NCBI GenBank assembly: GCA_964475165.1
Contig: CAYYVN010000002.1
Coordinates: 1 to 64,000 of the forward strand
From: CAYUHK01 sp964475165
Lineage (GTDB): Bacteria > Verrucomicrobiota > Kiritimatiellia > JAAZAB01
DNA length: 64,000 bases
Reading direction: 5' to 3'
The position numbers and the translations under genes were made by a program. Below, in pieces: positions 40,631-50,524 of this stretch; position 1 is the first letter of the stretch, and every line of letters begins with the position of its first letter. The notes below the pieces were generated by a model. That model searched no databases, was not told the DNA's origin, and saw nothing but the letters and a program-made list of their open reading frames with translations.

Positions 40631-43486
40631 ATGAACAGCGAATGGATCACCATTGCCGGCGCCCGCGAGCATAATCTGAAAAACATCACCGTCCGCTTGC
40701 CGCGTAACCGTCTGACGGTTATCACCGGCCTGAGCGGCTCGGGTAAATCATCGCTGGCATTCGATACCTTGTACGCTGAAGGTCAGCGGCGCTATGTGGA
40801 AAGCCTTTCGGCCTATGCGCGCCAGTTCCTGGAACAGATGCAGAAGCCGGAAGTGGATTATATCGAAGGTTTATCCCCGGCCATTGCCATCGAGCAAAGA
40901 ACAGCCGGCTCGAACCCCCGTTCCATTGTGGCCACCAGCACGGAAATCCACGATTATCTGCGCCTGTTATTCGCGCATATCGGTCGCCAGCATTGTCCCG
41001 CTTGCGGGAAGCCCGTGGCGCAACAATCCGTGGATGAGATAGTCGAACGGCTATTGCAGCTGCCGCTACGGACCAAGCTGGTCTTGCTGGCCCCCATCGT
41101 GCGTGATCGTAAGGGACGGCATGAGGATGTTTTCGATAGCCTGCGCCGGCAGGGCTTCGTGCGTGTGCGCGTGGATGGCACCCTGCGGGAGCTGGAAGAT
41201 GTGCCCGCTCTGGATCAAAGAAAAAAACATACGATTGATGTCGTCATCGATCGGCTCATTGTCACCAAGTTGATTCGTTCCCGTCTGACCGATTCCACTG
41301 AGTTGGCCTTGCGTCACGGTCAGGGGCTCATGGTTGTCCAGCATGAAAATAATGGGCAATGGCACGAAACCTTGTTTTCTGAGAAACATGCCTGCCCGGA
41401 TTGCGGGATCAGCTTCGACAAACAAACTCCGCGCCATTTTTCCTTCAACAGCCCTTACGGGGCTTGTCCGGCCTGCCTGGGCCTGGGCGTGCGCCTGGTG
41501 TTTGATGAGGATTTGATAGTGCCCAATCCGGAGCTTTCCATTGAGGATGGTGCCATTCATGCTTGGCGCCGCGGTGGACGGCGCTTGATCATTTATTACA
41601 ATGGCTTGTTGCGCGCCCTGGCCCGCCATTATAAATTCGATCTGGATCTGCCGTTCCAGAAGTTGCCGCCCCGCATCCGCCGGATTCTTTTTTATGGTTC
41701 TGATACTGAACGGATCACTTTTGGTTTCTGGCGCGGCGGCGCCTGGCGGCAATATGAGAAGCCATTCGAGGGCATCATCCCCAATCTCGTCCGCCGCCAA
41801 GCGGATACCGACAGCGAGCTGACGAAGAAGCGTTTGGAACAATATATGGCGCGGCAGCCCTGCACCGATTGTCGCGGGACCCGGCTCAAACCTGAAGTGC
41901 TCGCCTGCACGGTGGGCGGACGGTCCATCGTGGATATCTGCCGGATGTCGATCCAGGAAGCCCAGTTGTTCTTTCAGCAGTTGACCTTGACGAGCCAGGA
42001 GGAAAAGATAGCCCAGGAGGTGGTTAAGGAAATCAGGCAGCGCTTGCGCTTTCTGGCCGATGTGGGCTTGGGCTATCTGACTCTCGATCGTGAGAGCGGC
42101 ACGCTTTCCGGTGGCGAGGCGCAGCGCATTCGGCTGGCCACGCAGATCGGGTCCGGCTTGGTAGGCGTGGTGTATGTTCTGGATGAACCCAGCATCGGGC
42201 TCCATCATCGCGATAATCAGCGCTTGATCCGTACCTTGCAGAACCTGCGTGATTTGGGCAATACCGTGATCATCGTGGAGCATGATGGTGATACGATTCG
42301 TCAGGCCGATTATGTGGTGGATCTCGGGCCGGGTGCCGGCCGGCATGGCGGCGAGGTGATCTTTGCCGGGGCGCCCCAGGCGCTCTTGCAGACTCCGCGT
42401 TCGCTGACCGCACGCTATTTACAGCATGATCTCAAAATAGAGATTCCCGCCCAGCGCCGGCCACCGACCGAGGGTTTTCTGAGCATTATCGGTGCGCAGG
42501 AAAACAACTTACGCAACATCACCGTGAAGATTCCTCTGGGCCTCTTGGTCTGCGTCACCGGCGTATCCGGTAGCGGTAAAAGCACCTTGATCGATCATAT
42601 CTTACGCCGTGCTTTATTCCGCCATTTCCATGGCTCCAAAGAGCGGCCAGGGCGCCATCGCAAGATAACGGGCATTAATCATTTGGATAAAGTGGTGGTG
42701 ATTGATCAAGCGCCCATTGGCCGTACCCCGCGCAGTAATCCGGCCACTTATACGGGAGCTTTCACGCTCATTCGGCAATTGTTTGCCGGCTTGCCGGCCT
42801 CCAAGGTGCGGGGTTTTAGTCCGAGCCGTTATAGTTTTAATATCAAGGGTGGCCGGTGCGAGAAATGCCGGGGTGACGGCATCTTGCAGATTGAGATGCA
42901 TTTTCTGCCCGATGTTTATGTCACATGCGAGCAATGTCATGGTCAGCGCTATAATACCGAAACATTAGAGGTGAAATATAATGGTCGTAATATCGCCCAG
43001 GTGCTGGAAATGACCATCGATGAGGCCTTGGAATTTTTCAGCCGCATCCCCGCTTTACACCGCCAGCTGCGCACCCTTTCCGATGTTGGCCTGGGCTATG
43101 TACAACTGGGCCAGCCGGCGACGACGCTCTCGGGTGGGGAAGCCCAACGCCTGAAACTATCCGCGGAACTCAGTCGTAAGGCAACTGGCCGTACCCTATA
43201 TCTGCTGGATGAACCGACCACCGGCCTCCATTTTGCCGATATCCAGAAATTGCTCAATGTGTTGCAGCGCTTGCGCGATGCCGGTAATACGGTGGTGGTG
43301 ATTGAACATAATGTTGAAGTCATTAAAACCGCGGATTATATTATTGATCTGGGGCCGGAAGGCGGTCTCGAGGGAGGCCGGGTGGTGGTTGAAGGACCTC
43401 CTGAAAAAATAGCATCTTGCCAACGATCTTATACCGGCGCGCTGCTGAAAAGCGTTCTAGCGCCACCAACAGGAAAGCCATCATGA
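40631..43486 (+). CDS. uvrA: Excinuclease ABC subunit A
   Basis: The damage-recognition ATPase of nucleotide excision repair, 951 residues. Two ABC halves are intact: Walker A GLSGSGKSSLAFDT (near residue 31) and GVSGSGKSTLIDHI, with signatures LSGGEAQRIRLATQIG and LSGGEAQRLKLSAEL. Zinc-binding cysteine sets appear at CPACGKPV/CPDCGISF ... CPACLGLG and CEKCRGDG ... CEQCHGQR. The ATG at 40631 is preferred to one eight codons upstream because the family begins at the IxIxGAREHNLKNI block. The stop overlaps the TPR gene (ATGA). Confidence 0.97.
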   Translation: MNSEWITIAGAREHNLKNITVRLPRNRLTVITGLSGSGKSSLAFDTLYAEGQRRYVESLSAYARQFLEQMQKPEVDYIEGLSPAIAIEQRTAGSNPRSIVATSTEIHDYLRLLFAHIGRQHCPACGKPVAQQSVDEIVERLLQLPLRTKLVLLAPIVRDRKGRHEDVFDSLRRQGFVRVRVDGTLRELEDVPALDQRKKHTIDVVIDRLIVTKLIRSRLTDSTELALRHGQGLMVVQHENNGQWHETLFSEKHACPDCGISFDKQTPRHFSFNSPYGACPACLGLGVRLVFDEDLIVPNPELSIEDGAIHAWRRGGRRLIIYYNGLLRALARHYKFDLDLPFQKLPPRIRRILFYGSDTERITFGFWRGGAWRQYEKPFEGIIPNLVRRQADTDSELTKKRLEQYMARQPCTDCRGTRLKPEVLACTVGGRSIVDICRMSIQEAQLFFQQLTLTSQEEKIAQEVVKEIRQRLRFLADVGLGYLTLDRESGTLSGGEAQRIRLATQIGSGLVGVVYVLDEPSIGLHHRDNQRLIRTLQNLRDLGNTVIIVEHDGDTIRQADYVVDLGPGAGRHGGEVIFAGAPQALLQTPRSLTARYLQHDLKIEIPAQRRPPTEGFLSIIGAQENNLRNITVKIPLGLLVCVTGVSGSGKSTLIDHILRRALFRHFHGSKERPGRHRKITGINHLDKVVVIDQAPIGRTPRSNPATYTGAFTLIRQLFAGLPASKVRGFSPSRYSFNIKGGRCEKCRGDGILQIEMHFLPDVYVTCEQCHGQRYNTETLEVKYNGRNIAQVLEMTIDEALEFFSRIPALHRQLRTLSDVGLGYVQLGQPATTLSGGEAQRLKLSAELSRKATGRTLYLLDEPTTGLHFADIQKLLNVLQRLRDAGNTVVVIEHNVEVIKTADYIIDLGPEGGLEGGRVVVEGPPEKIASCQRSYTGALLKSVLAPPTGKPS

Positions 43487-46056
43487 AGGGAGTCAAGCAT
43501 AGCGCTGGCCCAATTACCCGGGCAGCTGGCTTTAATCCGCGCCGCTGGCTCTGGTTGGTTGGACTGGCCTTGATCGCCCTGTGGAGTGGGGGGTGGGCGC
43601 CCTTAACGTGTGCGGCGGCCACCAACACCACCCCTCTGTTGCAGGAAGGGCGCGCCGCGTTGGAGGACGAGTTATATGAATTGGCGCAGAAAAAAATCGA
43701 ACGCTTTCTGAAATCTGAAGCCCATTCAGCGGAAGAGCTCTTGACCGGTAAGCTCTTGTTGGCGCAGGCCCTCCATGGTCAGCAGCGCTATCCAGAAATG
43801 CTCACTCTGCTGGAGTCGGCCGGGGATCCGCCACCGACTCAGGCCGCGGCCGAACATCTTGTTTTCTGGATGGCCTTGGCCTGTTTTGAGACGGGGCAAT
43901 GGGAGCGCACCCTGCATTATCTGCAGAATTTTGAGCAAGCCTATCCAGGCAGTCCCTATCATCCGCGCGTCTTAAGGCTCAGGGCCTGGTCCTTTCTGCA
44001 ACTTGGCCGCCAAGCCGAGGCCATTGAGTGCTTTGCCCGTTTTGCTGACCAATACGGAAATTCACCCGAAGGGCCAGCCAATATGCTGGATGGCGCCAAA
44101 GCCCTGCTGGCTGCCGGCCAGACCGCGACGGCCCGTGAAGTGCTCGAGAAGTTGGCAGCGCTCAATCTTGATAACCGCATCGGCCAGGAGGGCCGCAGCC
44201 TGCTGGGGCGGATTTATTTTTCGACTAAGCATTGGGAGCAGGCCCGCCAGATCGTAGCTCCGTTGAGAGAACATAAAAATGTGCCGGATCAATTACGCCT
44301 GGAGGCCTTGAGCTTGCTGGCTGAAATAGCGCAAGCGCATACTAATCCCGTGCAGGCCTTGAGCCTGCTGGATCAAGGTCGAGAACAAATTACGGATCCT
44401 GAGCTCCAAGCTGAGATCGATTTGCGCCGCGGCCAAATCCTGCTCGATATGGGGAAAATCGAGGAAGGCGCTGCCCTCGTGCGTGGCTTTGTATCAGCAC
44501 GCACCTCCACCGCCGCCGCGGAAGCCGCCCAAATAGAGCTGGCCGAAAAACTGCTGGCGGATGGTCGGAACGCTAAGGCGCTCATCGAATTCCAAAATTA
44601 CCTGGAGACTTTTGCTGATCCCATTGGTCTGAGTCGGGCCCAGCGTGGCAAAGGTTGGGCCCTGGCCAATGCCGGGCGCTATCTGGAAGCCGCCGCCGCC
44701 TTTGAAAAAGCATACTCCGGCGCGCCATCTCCACCCGATAAGGCCTTCGCTCAATTCAAAGCCGCCGAGGCGCGTTTTGCTGGTGGACAATATCAACTGG
44801 CTCTAGAACTCTCGCATCAGCTGCGCACGCAATTCCCAGAAACCCTTCTGGCGGAACAGGCCTTATTACAGATGGCCGAATGCTACGTGCGTCTGGGCCA
44901 ACAGCCGGAAGCCGAGCGGCTCTTGTGGGATGTGGCTGATCAGGATCGGGGCGGGGCCCAGGCTGAGCGGGCGCTCCTGCGCCTGGCCGAGTTACGTTTA
45001 CAGCAGGGCCGTGAGGCGGCATCCCGTGATTTATATCTTTTGATCTTAGCGGAAGGCGATGGCTCGGCGCAGGCGCGGGCGCTTCTAGGCCTGGCGAATC
45101 TCGATTATCGCCATGATGATTTCCAGGCCGCCTTAGCGCAATACCGCCAGATCCTTGATCAGTTCCCGCAAAGTGCTTCCGCCGCTAGGGCTGCTTATTT
45201 AAGCGCTTGGTGCTGGGCGCGCTTGGGTCAAGAGGAGGCCGCGCTGGCCGCCTTCCGTGATTTTGTTGATTCTTATCCTCACTCACCCTGGGCGGCCGAA
45301 GCCTTATTCTGGTTGGCAGAACAGGATTATAATCATGGCTGGTTCGAGCAGGCCGAAAAGATCTGGAAACAGCTGGCGCAAGCCTATCCCCAGGCGATCG
45401 TCGCCGATCAAGCCTTGTTTTGGGCTGGCCGCGCGGCGCTCAAACAGAATGAATTTCGCCGCGCCCGAGACTGTTTCTCCGCTCTGATCAAAAATTATCC
45501 CGCCAGCTCACGCCTCTCCGAAGCTCGTTTTTACCAGGGCGAAGCCCTCTGCGAATTAGGCGAGTTTGCAGGAGCCATTCTGATTTTTGATGAGATCATT
45601 CGGCAGTTTCCCGATAGTGATTTGGCGGAAGTGGCTTGGCTGCGCAAAGGCGATAGCCAATTCGCTTTGGGTACGGAAACCCCTCGGCGCTATGAGGAAG
45701 CCCTGGCAGCCTATCGGCAGATCAGTGCGCGGTCAGAGATCACGCCTCTTTTGAAAGCGCAGCTCGAATATAAGATCGGCCGCGTGTTCGAAAAAATGGG
45801 TCGCAGCGCGGAAGCATTTGAAAGTTATATGAAAGTGGTCTATGATTATCTCAAGGACCCGGAATTGCGGCCGCAGGGCAATGTGTGGTTTGTTCGCGCG
45901 GCCTTCAATGCCGCCGGCCTCAAGGAGGAAGAAAAAAGCTGGCGCAAAGCCGTCGCCGTCTATGAACGCGTGGTGGAAGCCAGCTTGCCGGCCAGTCAAG
46001 ATGCCCAAGAGAGAATTAAACGCATCCAAGCAGAGCATTGGATGCATTTTTATTAA
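43483..46056 (+). CDS. Large TPR-repeat envelope protein
   Basis: An 857-residue protein with an N-terminal signal-like segment (WLWLVGLALIALWSGGWAPL, about 23-42) and then almost only helical tetratricopeptide-type repeats. Repeated elements such as YLEAAAAFEKAYSGAP, FQAALAQYRQILDQFPQSASA and FAGAILIFDEIIRQFPDSDLAE are TPR/Tol-Pal-system type (YbgF/BamD-like). No enzymatic motif is seen. It starts in the uvrA stop (ATGA) and precedes ExbB/ExbD/TonB-like genes, so it probably works as a periplasmic scaffold with that channel (inference). Confidence 0.8.
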   Translation: MKGVKHSAGPITRAAGFNPRRWLWLVGLALIALWSGGWAPLTCAAATNTTPLLQEGRAALEDELYELAQKKIERFLKSEAHSAEELLTGKLLLAQALHGQQRYPEMLTLLESAGDPPPTQAAAEHLVFWMALACFETGQWERTLHYLQNFEQAYPGSPYHPRVLRLRAWSFLQLGRQAEAIECFARFADQYGNSPEGPANMLDGAKALLAAGQTATAREVLEKLAALNLDNRIGQEGRSLLGRIYFSTKHWEQARQIVAPLREHKNVPDQLRLEALSLLAEIAQAHTNPVQALSLLDQGREQITDPELQAEIDLRRGQILLDMGKIEEGAALVRGFVSARTSTAAAEAAQIELAEKLLADGRNAKALIEFQNYLETFADPIGLSRAQRGKGWALANAGRYLEAAAAFEKAYSGAPSPPDKAFAQFKAAEARFAGGQYQLALELSHQLRTQFPETLLAEQALLQMAECYVRLGQQPEAERLLWDVADQDRGGAQAERALLRLAELRLQQGREAASRDLYLLILAEGDGSAQARALLGLANLDYRHDDFQAALAQYRQILDQFPQSASAARAAYLSAWCWARLGQEEAALAAFRDFVDSYPHSPWAAEALFWLAEQDYNHGWFEQAEKIWKQLAQAYPQAIVADQALFWAGRAALKQNEFRRARDCFSALIKNYPASSRLSEARFYQGEALCELGEFAGAILIFDEIIRQFPDSDLAEVAWLRKGDSQFALGTETPRRYEEALAAYRQISARSEITPLLKAQLEYKIGRVFEKMGRSAEAFESYMKVVYDYLKDPELRPQGNVWFVRAAFNAAGLKEEEKSWRKAVAVYERVVEASLPASQDAQERIKRIQAEHWMHFY

Positions 46057-46130
46057 AATACCAGTCGGCGCAGACGAGCCTGCTCGGCGGCACCAGCCGC
46101 CGCGCGGGCGCGGCCTAGAAAGCACAGCCT

Positions 46131-46745
46131 ATGATTACTCTAATCCAACAAGGCGGCATTGTGATGGGCTTGATCTTGGCTGCCGGTCTTTTGGTCCTGG
46201 GGGTCTTTCTGGAACGCTTCTTGCACTTGCACCGCGCCAGAATCAAAACGGAGGATTTCATCCGGGGCGTTTGTAATATTCTAACCAGTCAGCATATCGA
46301 TGAAGCTTTGTCTATTTGCGAGGAAACCCCCGGGCCAGTAGCCCGCCTGATGAGCGCCGCCATCAAGCATCGCGACCAGGAACATCACTTGATGGTTCAA
46401 GCCATGGATAGTGTGGCCCTGACCGAAATTACACGCCTGGAACGCCGCCTGGGTATCCTGGCCACCGTGGCCCAAATAGCGCCTTTATTGGGATTGCTGG
46501 GCACGGTGCTGGGCATGATTCAAACGGCGTGGGTCTTTATGCAACAGGCGCCCTTGGTCCAGGCCGGCGATCTGGCCGGCGGCGTCTGGCAGGCTCTGCT
46601 TGCTACAGCCGCCGGTTTGGTCGTGGCCATTGTGAGCTACATTGGTTATAATTGGCTGGTGGCCAAGGTGGAAATCATCGTGCTGGATATGGAACGCGCC
46701 GCCGGTGAGATCAGCAGCTTTTTCATGAGTGCCGCCGCGGCCTAA
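46131..46745 (+). CDS. MotA/TolQ/ExbB proton channel family protein
   Basis: A 204-residue inner-membrane protein with three hydrophobic segments (about 8-28, 108-130, 148-170). The segment LGILATVAQIAPLLGLLGTVLGMI, followed by GGVWQALLATAAGLVVAIVSYIGYNWL, is the conserved pore-lining region of ExbB/TolQ. These proteins use proton flow to energise outer-membrane processes with an ExbD/TolR partner, which is encoded next. It cannot be assigned to ExbB or TolQ from sequence alone. Confidence 0.9.
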   Translation: MITLIQQGGIVMGLILAAGLLVLGVFLERFLHLHRARIKTEDFIRGVCNILTSQHIDEALSICEETPGPVARLMSAAIKHRDQEHHLMVQAMDSVALTEITRLERRLGILATVAQIAPLLGLLGTVLGMIQTAWVFMQQAPLVQAGDLAGGVWQALLATAAGLVVAIVSYIGYNWLVAKVEIIVLDMERAAGEISSFFMSAAAA

Positions 46746-46788
46746 AGGCACTCTATCATCGACGGTATGCTTCATCAGGAATGCGCTT

Positions 46789-47271
46789 ATGAATAGCCAG
46801 CAGATTGCCCAGGCGTGGCCGCCCTCAGCGCCGCCTAGTTTGCGCTGGCGGCGTTGGCGGCCGCGCTATCGCTGGCGGCATGGGCCCTTGCCACTGCTAG
46901 CCTTGCTGAATGTGATCTTATTATTACTGCTCTTTATGTTGTGGGGCTCGCGTTTCATCTTGCAGCCCGGCATGCTGGTTCATTTGCCGGTGGCCGCCTT
47001 TGTTTCCGGGGCCTCTTATGGGCCATTGGTGGTAACTATTACGCGCGAGGAACAGGTGTTTTTCAATGATGATCGGGTGAGCTGGGAGCGCTTGGGGGCC
47101 CTGCTCAGCCATGCTGTTCAGAAAACCCGCCCCGCATCACTGACGATCGAGGCGGACGCGCGGGTGCCCTACGAAACCATCGTCCGTGTGATGAATAGCG
47201 CGACGGCAGCTGGGCTCCCGCAAATCAACCTGGCGATTCGGCCGTCCTTTGGCGAAGAGATCATGCCGTGA
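46789..47271 (+). CDS. ExbD/TolR-like protein
   Basis: A 160-residue bitopic protein: a basic N-terminus (RWRRWRPRYRWRHG), one membrane helix (PLLALLNVILLLLLFMLWGS, about 34-53), and a periplasmic domain with LVVTITREEQVFFNDDRVSWERL and a beta-rich end PQINLAIRP. This is the ExbD/TolR layout. The usual membrane Asp is not visible: the helix reads LLALLNVILL, with Asn at the equivalent place, so proton coupling may be altered. The ATG at 46789 has AGGA 8 bases upstream. It overlaps the next gene by GTGA. Confidence 0.78.
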   Translation: MNSQQIAQAWPPSAPPSLRWRRWRPRYRWRHGPLPLLALLNVILLLLLFMLWGSRFILQPGMLVHLPVAAFVSGASYGPLVVTITREEQVFFNDDRVSWERLGALLSHAVQKTRPASLTIEADARVPYETIVRVMNSATAAGLPQINLAIRPSFGEEIMP

Positions 47272-47999
47272 CCTCTTGTAGGTTCCGAGGAAATTCATTG
47301 TTGCGCTGGAGCTTGTTGGGCGGCCTGGTGTTGCTGGGCCTTCTCCTGCTACTGGGGCGTTGGGCCTGGCCGGCCCTTCCGCAACGACCTCAGCCGCTGG
47401 CTCCCCGCATTGTTTTTCTGGGTGCAGATTCCGGGCGCTCCGCCTACGAGCACAGGGCCATTTATTCACCGGCATTGATGGCCCTGTCGCGCGGGGGTGC
47501 CGTTGCCGCAAGCATGGCTCAAGCAGTGGCTCTGGTGCAGCCGCCGCTTGATCCACCCCAGGCGCCAGCCCCGCTCTTGAGCCAGCCGGCCGCGCCGCAT
47601 GAGCCGGCAGCCTCGGCTATGAGCACCAAGGATCTGTTGCGTCCTCGCGATATATCCGGCGCCACGGAACTGCTCTTCAGCCGGCCGGTGTTTGAGCAGG
47701 AAGGCCTGCCGGCTGGGGGCCTGGTGACCGTTGAATATCAGGGCGGTTTGGCTGGCAAAACAATCCTGCTGCCCGACTGGAGCTGGGAGCCTTGGTTGCA
47801 GGCGGGTATGCCCTGGAGCTTGCAACTGGAGCTTCAAACCGATGCCCAGGGGCGTATTCGTCATGTCTGGCTGGATATACCCGCTGAGGATAGTTCGCTT
47901 AACAGGATGCTGATCAAGAGCTTGTATCAGCAGGGTCGGGTTTCGCCGGCGGGAACGAGCCAGGGTCATGTGCGGATTAATTTTTCGGGCCGGCTCTAA
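47268..47999 (+). CDS. TonB/TolA-like envelope protein (tentative)
   Basis: I recognise the architecture but not a family signature. The 243-residue protein starts with a basic end and one membrane helix (WSLLGGLVLLGLLLLLGRWAW, about 14-34). A Pro/Ala-rich linker follows (VQPPLDPPQAPAPLLSQPAAPHEPAA), then a C-terminal globular domain ending VSPAGTSQGHVRINFSGRL. That is the layout of TonB, and it lies directly after ExbB and ExbD genes. The start is GTG inside the previous stop (GTGA). The classical TonB YP motif is absent, so the call rests on context. Confidence 0.55.
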   Translation: MTSCRFRGNSLLRWSLLGGLVLLGLLLLLGRWAWPALPQRPQPLAPRIVFLGADSGRSAYEHRAIYSPALMALSRGGAVAASMAQAVALVQPPLDPPQAPAPLLSQPAAPHEPAASAMSTKDLLRPRDISGATELLFSRPVFEQEGLPAGGLVTVEYQGGLAGKTILLPDWSWEPWLQAGMPWSLQLELQTDAQGRIRHVWLDIPAEDSSLNRMLIKSLYQQGRVSPAGTSQGHVRINFSGRL

Positions 48000-48094
48000 A
48001 TAAAAGCCTGGCTGGCAGCAGAGCTTGGGGAGCATCCATGCATCAAAGGGTTGAAGAGAAAAGAATTAAGCGCTAAGCTGATGCGCATTGGATT

Positions 48095-49417
48095 ATGAAA
48101 GCAAGCCATCCCATTCAAATCAAAACGGCCAGGTGGTCATCCCGGCATTGTCCTTTATCCGTGAAGTCTTTTCTGGAACGGCCAGCCATCGATGCTGCCG
48201 CTGAGAGATTGGCCCGCCGTGTGCTGGCCGCCATCCAGACCCAGGGTGATGTGGCTGTGGCCAGATATGCGCAACGCTTTGATGGTGTTTCTTTACGGCC
48301 CGCGCAATTTCAGGTGGGGCAGTCGGAACTGGCTGCCGCCCGCCGTCAAATTGATGCTGCCTTTGCGGCCGCGGCGCGTGCCGCGCACCGTCGCATTGCC
48401 GCTTTTGCACGCGCGGGACTCAAACGAGATTGGGCCATATCCACCGCGGCCGGCGGGCGGCTCGGCGAGCAATTCAGGCCTTTGGATCGGATTGGCGTTT
48501 ATATTCCCGGTGGCAGCGCGCCCTTGGTCTCCAGTGCGCTGATGACGGTCACCTTGGCCAAGGTGGCTGGCGTGCGCCAGATAGTGGCTTGTTCGCCAGC
48601 GGGGCCTTCCGGCCGCTTGCATCCTTATCTGTTGCATGCGCTGGAATTGGCCGGGGCCGATGCCATCTATAAAATCGGCGGTATCCAAGCCATTGGCGCC
48701 ATGGCATACGGCACGGCCACCATTCCCAAGGTACAGAAGATCGTTGGCCCGGGGGGACCCTATGTAACAGCCGCCAAGCGTTGCGTCTATGGGGCCGTAG
48801 CGCTGGATATGGTGGCTGGTCCCAGTGAAATTGCCGTCTTGGCCGATGAAAGTGCGGCGCCAGCCGCTGTGGCCGCCGATTTGCTCTCCCAAGCCGAACA
48901 TGGTACCGGCTTTGAAAAATGCCTCCTGGTAACCACGGCGCCCCGGCTGGCGACGGCCGTCAAAAAAGAGTTGCTCCGCCAGGCGCAAACTCTGAGCCGG
49001 CGCGTCGCTATTCGGCGTGTCTTGGAGCGGGGCACCTTGATTGTGGTGGTGCGGGATCTCATGGACGGCATGGAGTTATGCAATCAGTTTGCGCCGGAGC
49101 ACCTGGAACTCATGGTGCGCCGCCCGCGTGTGTGGCTGAAGCGCGTGCGCCATGCCGGCGCGGTTTTCTTGGGACCCTATACGCCGGAAAGCGTGGGTGA
49201 TTTCGCTGCTGGTCCCAGCCACGTCTTACCCACCGGCGGCACGGCCGCCATGTTTTCGGGATTGACCGTTGATGATTTTCGTAAACGCACCAGTTTCATG
49301 GCCTTCACGCGGGCCGATTTGAAGGCGGTGCTGCCCATCATTGAAGCCTTCAGCCGCGTGGAAGGCTTGGATGCCCACGCTCAATCGGCCCGCCTGCGCT
49401 TTGGGTTCAAGGCTTAG
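48095..49417 (+). CDS. hisD: Histidinol dehydrogenase
   Basis: It catalyses the last two oxidations of histidine synthesis. The 440-residue enzyme has RIGVYIPGGSAPLVSSALMT, CSPAGPSGRLHP, IGGIQAIGAMAYGT, KIVGPGGPYVTAAKRCVYG, DMVAGPSEIAVLADE, LLSQAEHG and NQFAPEHLELM, the complete HisD pattern including the zinc-ligand histidines. About 10 residues precede the usual start, so ATG 48095 may be followed by internal sites. It is in line with hisC 53 bases downstream. Confidence 0.96.
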   Translation: MKASHPIQIKTARWSSRHCPLSVKSFLERPAIDAAAERLARRVLAAIQTQGDVAVARYAQRFDGVSLRPAQFQVGQSELAAARRQIDAAFAAAARAAHRRIAAFARAGLKRDWAISTAAGGRLGEQFRPLDRIGVYIPGGSAPLVSSALMTVTLAKVAGVRQIVACSPAGPSGRLHPYLLHALELAGADAIYKIGGIQAIGAMAYGTATIPKVQKIVGPGGPYVTAAKRCVYGAVALDMVAGPSEIAVLADESAAPAAVAADLLSQAEHGTGFEKCLLVTTAPRLATAVKKELLRQAQTLSRRVAIRRVLERGTLIVVVRDLMDGMELCNQFAPEHLELMVRRPRVWLKRVRHAGAVFLGPYTPESVGDFAAGPSHVLPTGGTAAMFSGLTVDDFRKRTSFMAFTRADLKAVLPIIEAFSRVEGLDAHAQSARLRFGFKA

Positions 49418-49470
49418 GCGGTTGGCCAGTCCCGGGAGGAGCTCAGCGGCCGGAGAGCAGCCTAGGTGGT

Positions 49471-50523
49471 ATGAAAAAAAACTACATCAAGAAATCGGTA
49501 CGCATCCTGCAAAGCTATGTGCCAGGGGAGCAGCCCAAGGACTTACAAATTGTTAAGCTGAACACCAACGAGAATCCTTATCCGCCCTCACCGCGCGTAC
49601 GCAAAGTCCTCGCCGCGTTTCAGCCCGAGGCGCTCCAGCGTTATCCTGATCCGCTCAGCCTGGACCTGCGCCGCGCCATTGCCAAGCTGCATGCTTGTGC
49701 TCCCGAACAGGTCTTTATCGGCAATGGCTCCGACGAAATCCTGGCCCTATGTACCCGGGCCTTTGTAGAGGATCAGGGTTCCATCGGCTATTTTGAGCCT
49801 TCCTATTCCTTGTATCCGGTCTTAGCCGCGATCCGTGATGTGGCCGTGCGCCCGCTGGCCTTGGGGCCGCGTTTCGAGTGGCGTATGCCGGCCAGCTATC
49901 AATGCTCGTTATTCTTCCTGACCAATCCCAACGCGCCGACCGGCGCTCGTTATCCCAAGGATAAGGTGCGCGCCTTTTGCCGGCGGATGCGGGGCGTGAT
50001 TGTCCTGGATGAAGCCTATGTGGATTTTGCCGATGGAGATTGCCTCGATTTGGCCTTGGCCTCCGAGCATGTCTTGGTGCTGCGCTCCTTTTCCAAATCC
50101 TATTCGTTGGCCGGTTTGAGAGCTGGCTATGCCATCGGCTCCGCCGCGCTGATCGAGGCCCTCTTGAAGATCAAGGATTCCTATAATACGAGCCGGCTGA
50201 CGCAGGCCATTGCTCTGGCGGCCGTGCGCGATCAGCGCACGCTGCGCGCCAATGTGCAGCGTATTCGGCGCACACGCGGCTGGCTAGCCGCCCAACTGGC
50301 CGCCTTGGGGTTCGAGGTGTTCCCTTCCGAAACTAATTTTTTATGGGTGCGGCCGCCACGCCTGCCAGCGCTCGAATTATTCCAGCAATTGGTTGCGCGC
50401 CGTATTTTTGTGCGTCATTTTCCTGGTCGGCGCACGGCCGCTTATCTCCGTATCACCGTGGGCACGGATCAGCAAGCGCAGCTATTAATGCAAGCCCTGC
50501 GCGAGGTTTATGGCGCTCCATGA
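49471..50523 (+). CDS. hisC: Histidinol-phosphate aminotransferase
   Basis: A fold-type I PLP enzyme of 350 residues acting on imidazole-acetol phosphate in histidine synthesis. It has NTNENPYPPSPRV, IGNGSDEILAL, FFLTNPNAPTGARY, IVLDEAYVDFADG and the PLP-lysine site LRSFSKSYSLAGLRAGYAIG, followed by the C-terminal YLRITVGT. It follows hisD and is followed by a 268-base gap with an inverted repeat and a fresh promoter for hisB, so the histidine genes form two units. Confidence 0.95.
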   Translation: MKKNYIKKSVRILQSYVPGEQPKDLQIVKLNTNENPYPPSPRVRKVLAAFQPEALQRYPDPLSLDLRRAIAKLHACAPEQVFIGNGSDEILALCTRAFVEDQGSIGYFEPSYSLYPVLAAIRDVAVRPLALGPRFEWRMPASYQCSLFFLTNPNAPTGARYPKDKVRAFCRRMRGVIVLDEAYVDFADGDCLDLALASEHVLVLRSFSKSYSLAGLRAGYAIGSAALIEALLKIKDSYNTSRLTQAIALAAVRDQRTLRANVQRIRRTRGWLAAQLAALGFEVFPSETNFLWVRPPRLPALELFQQLVARRIFVRHFPGRRTAAYLRITVGTDQQAQLLMQALREVYGAP

Positions 50524-50524
50524 G

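Noticed and set aside
41066..42346. 426-codon open frame on the strand opposite uvrA
   Set aside because: The uvrA strand carries intact conserved ABC and zinc motifs; long antisense frames are expected from its codon bias.
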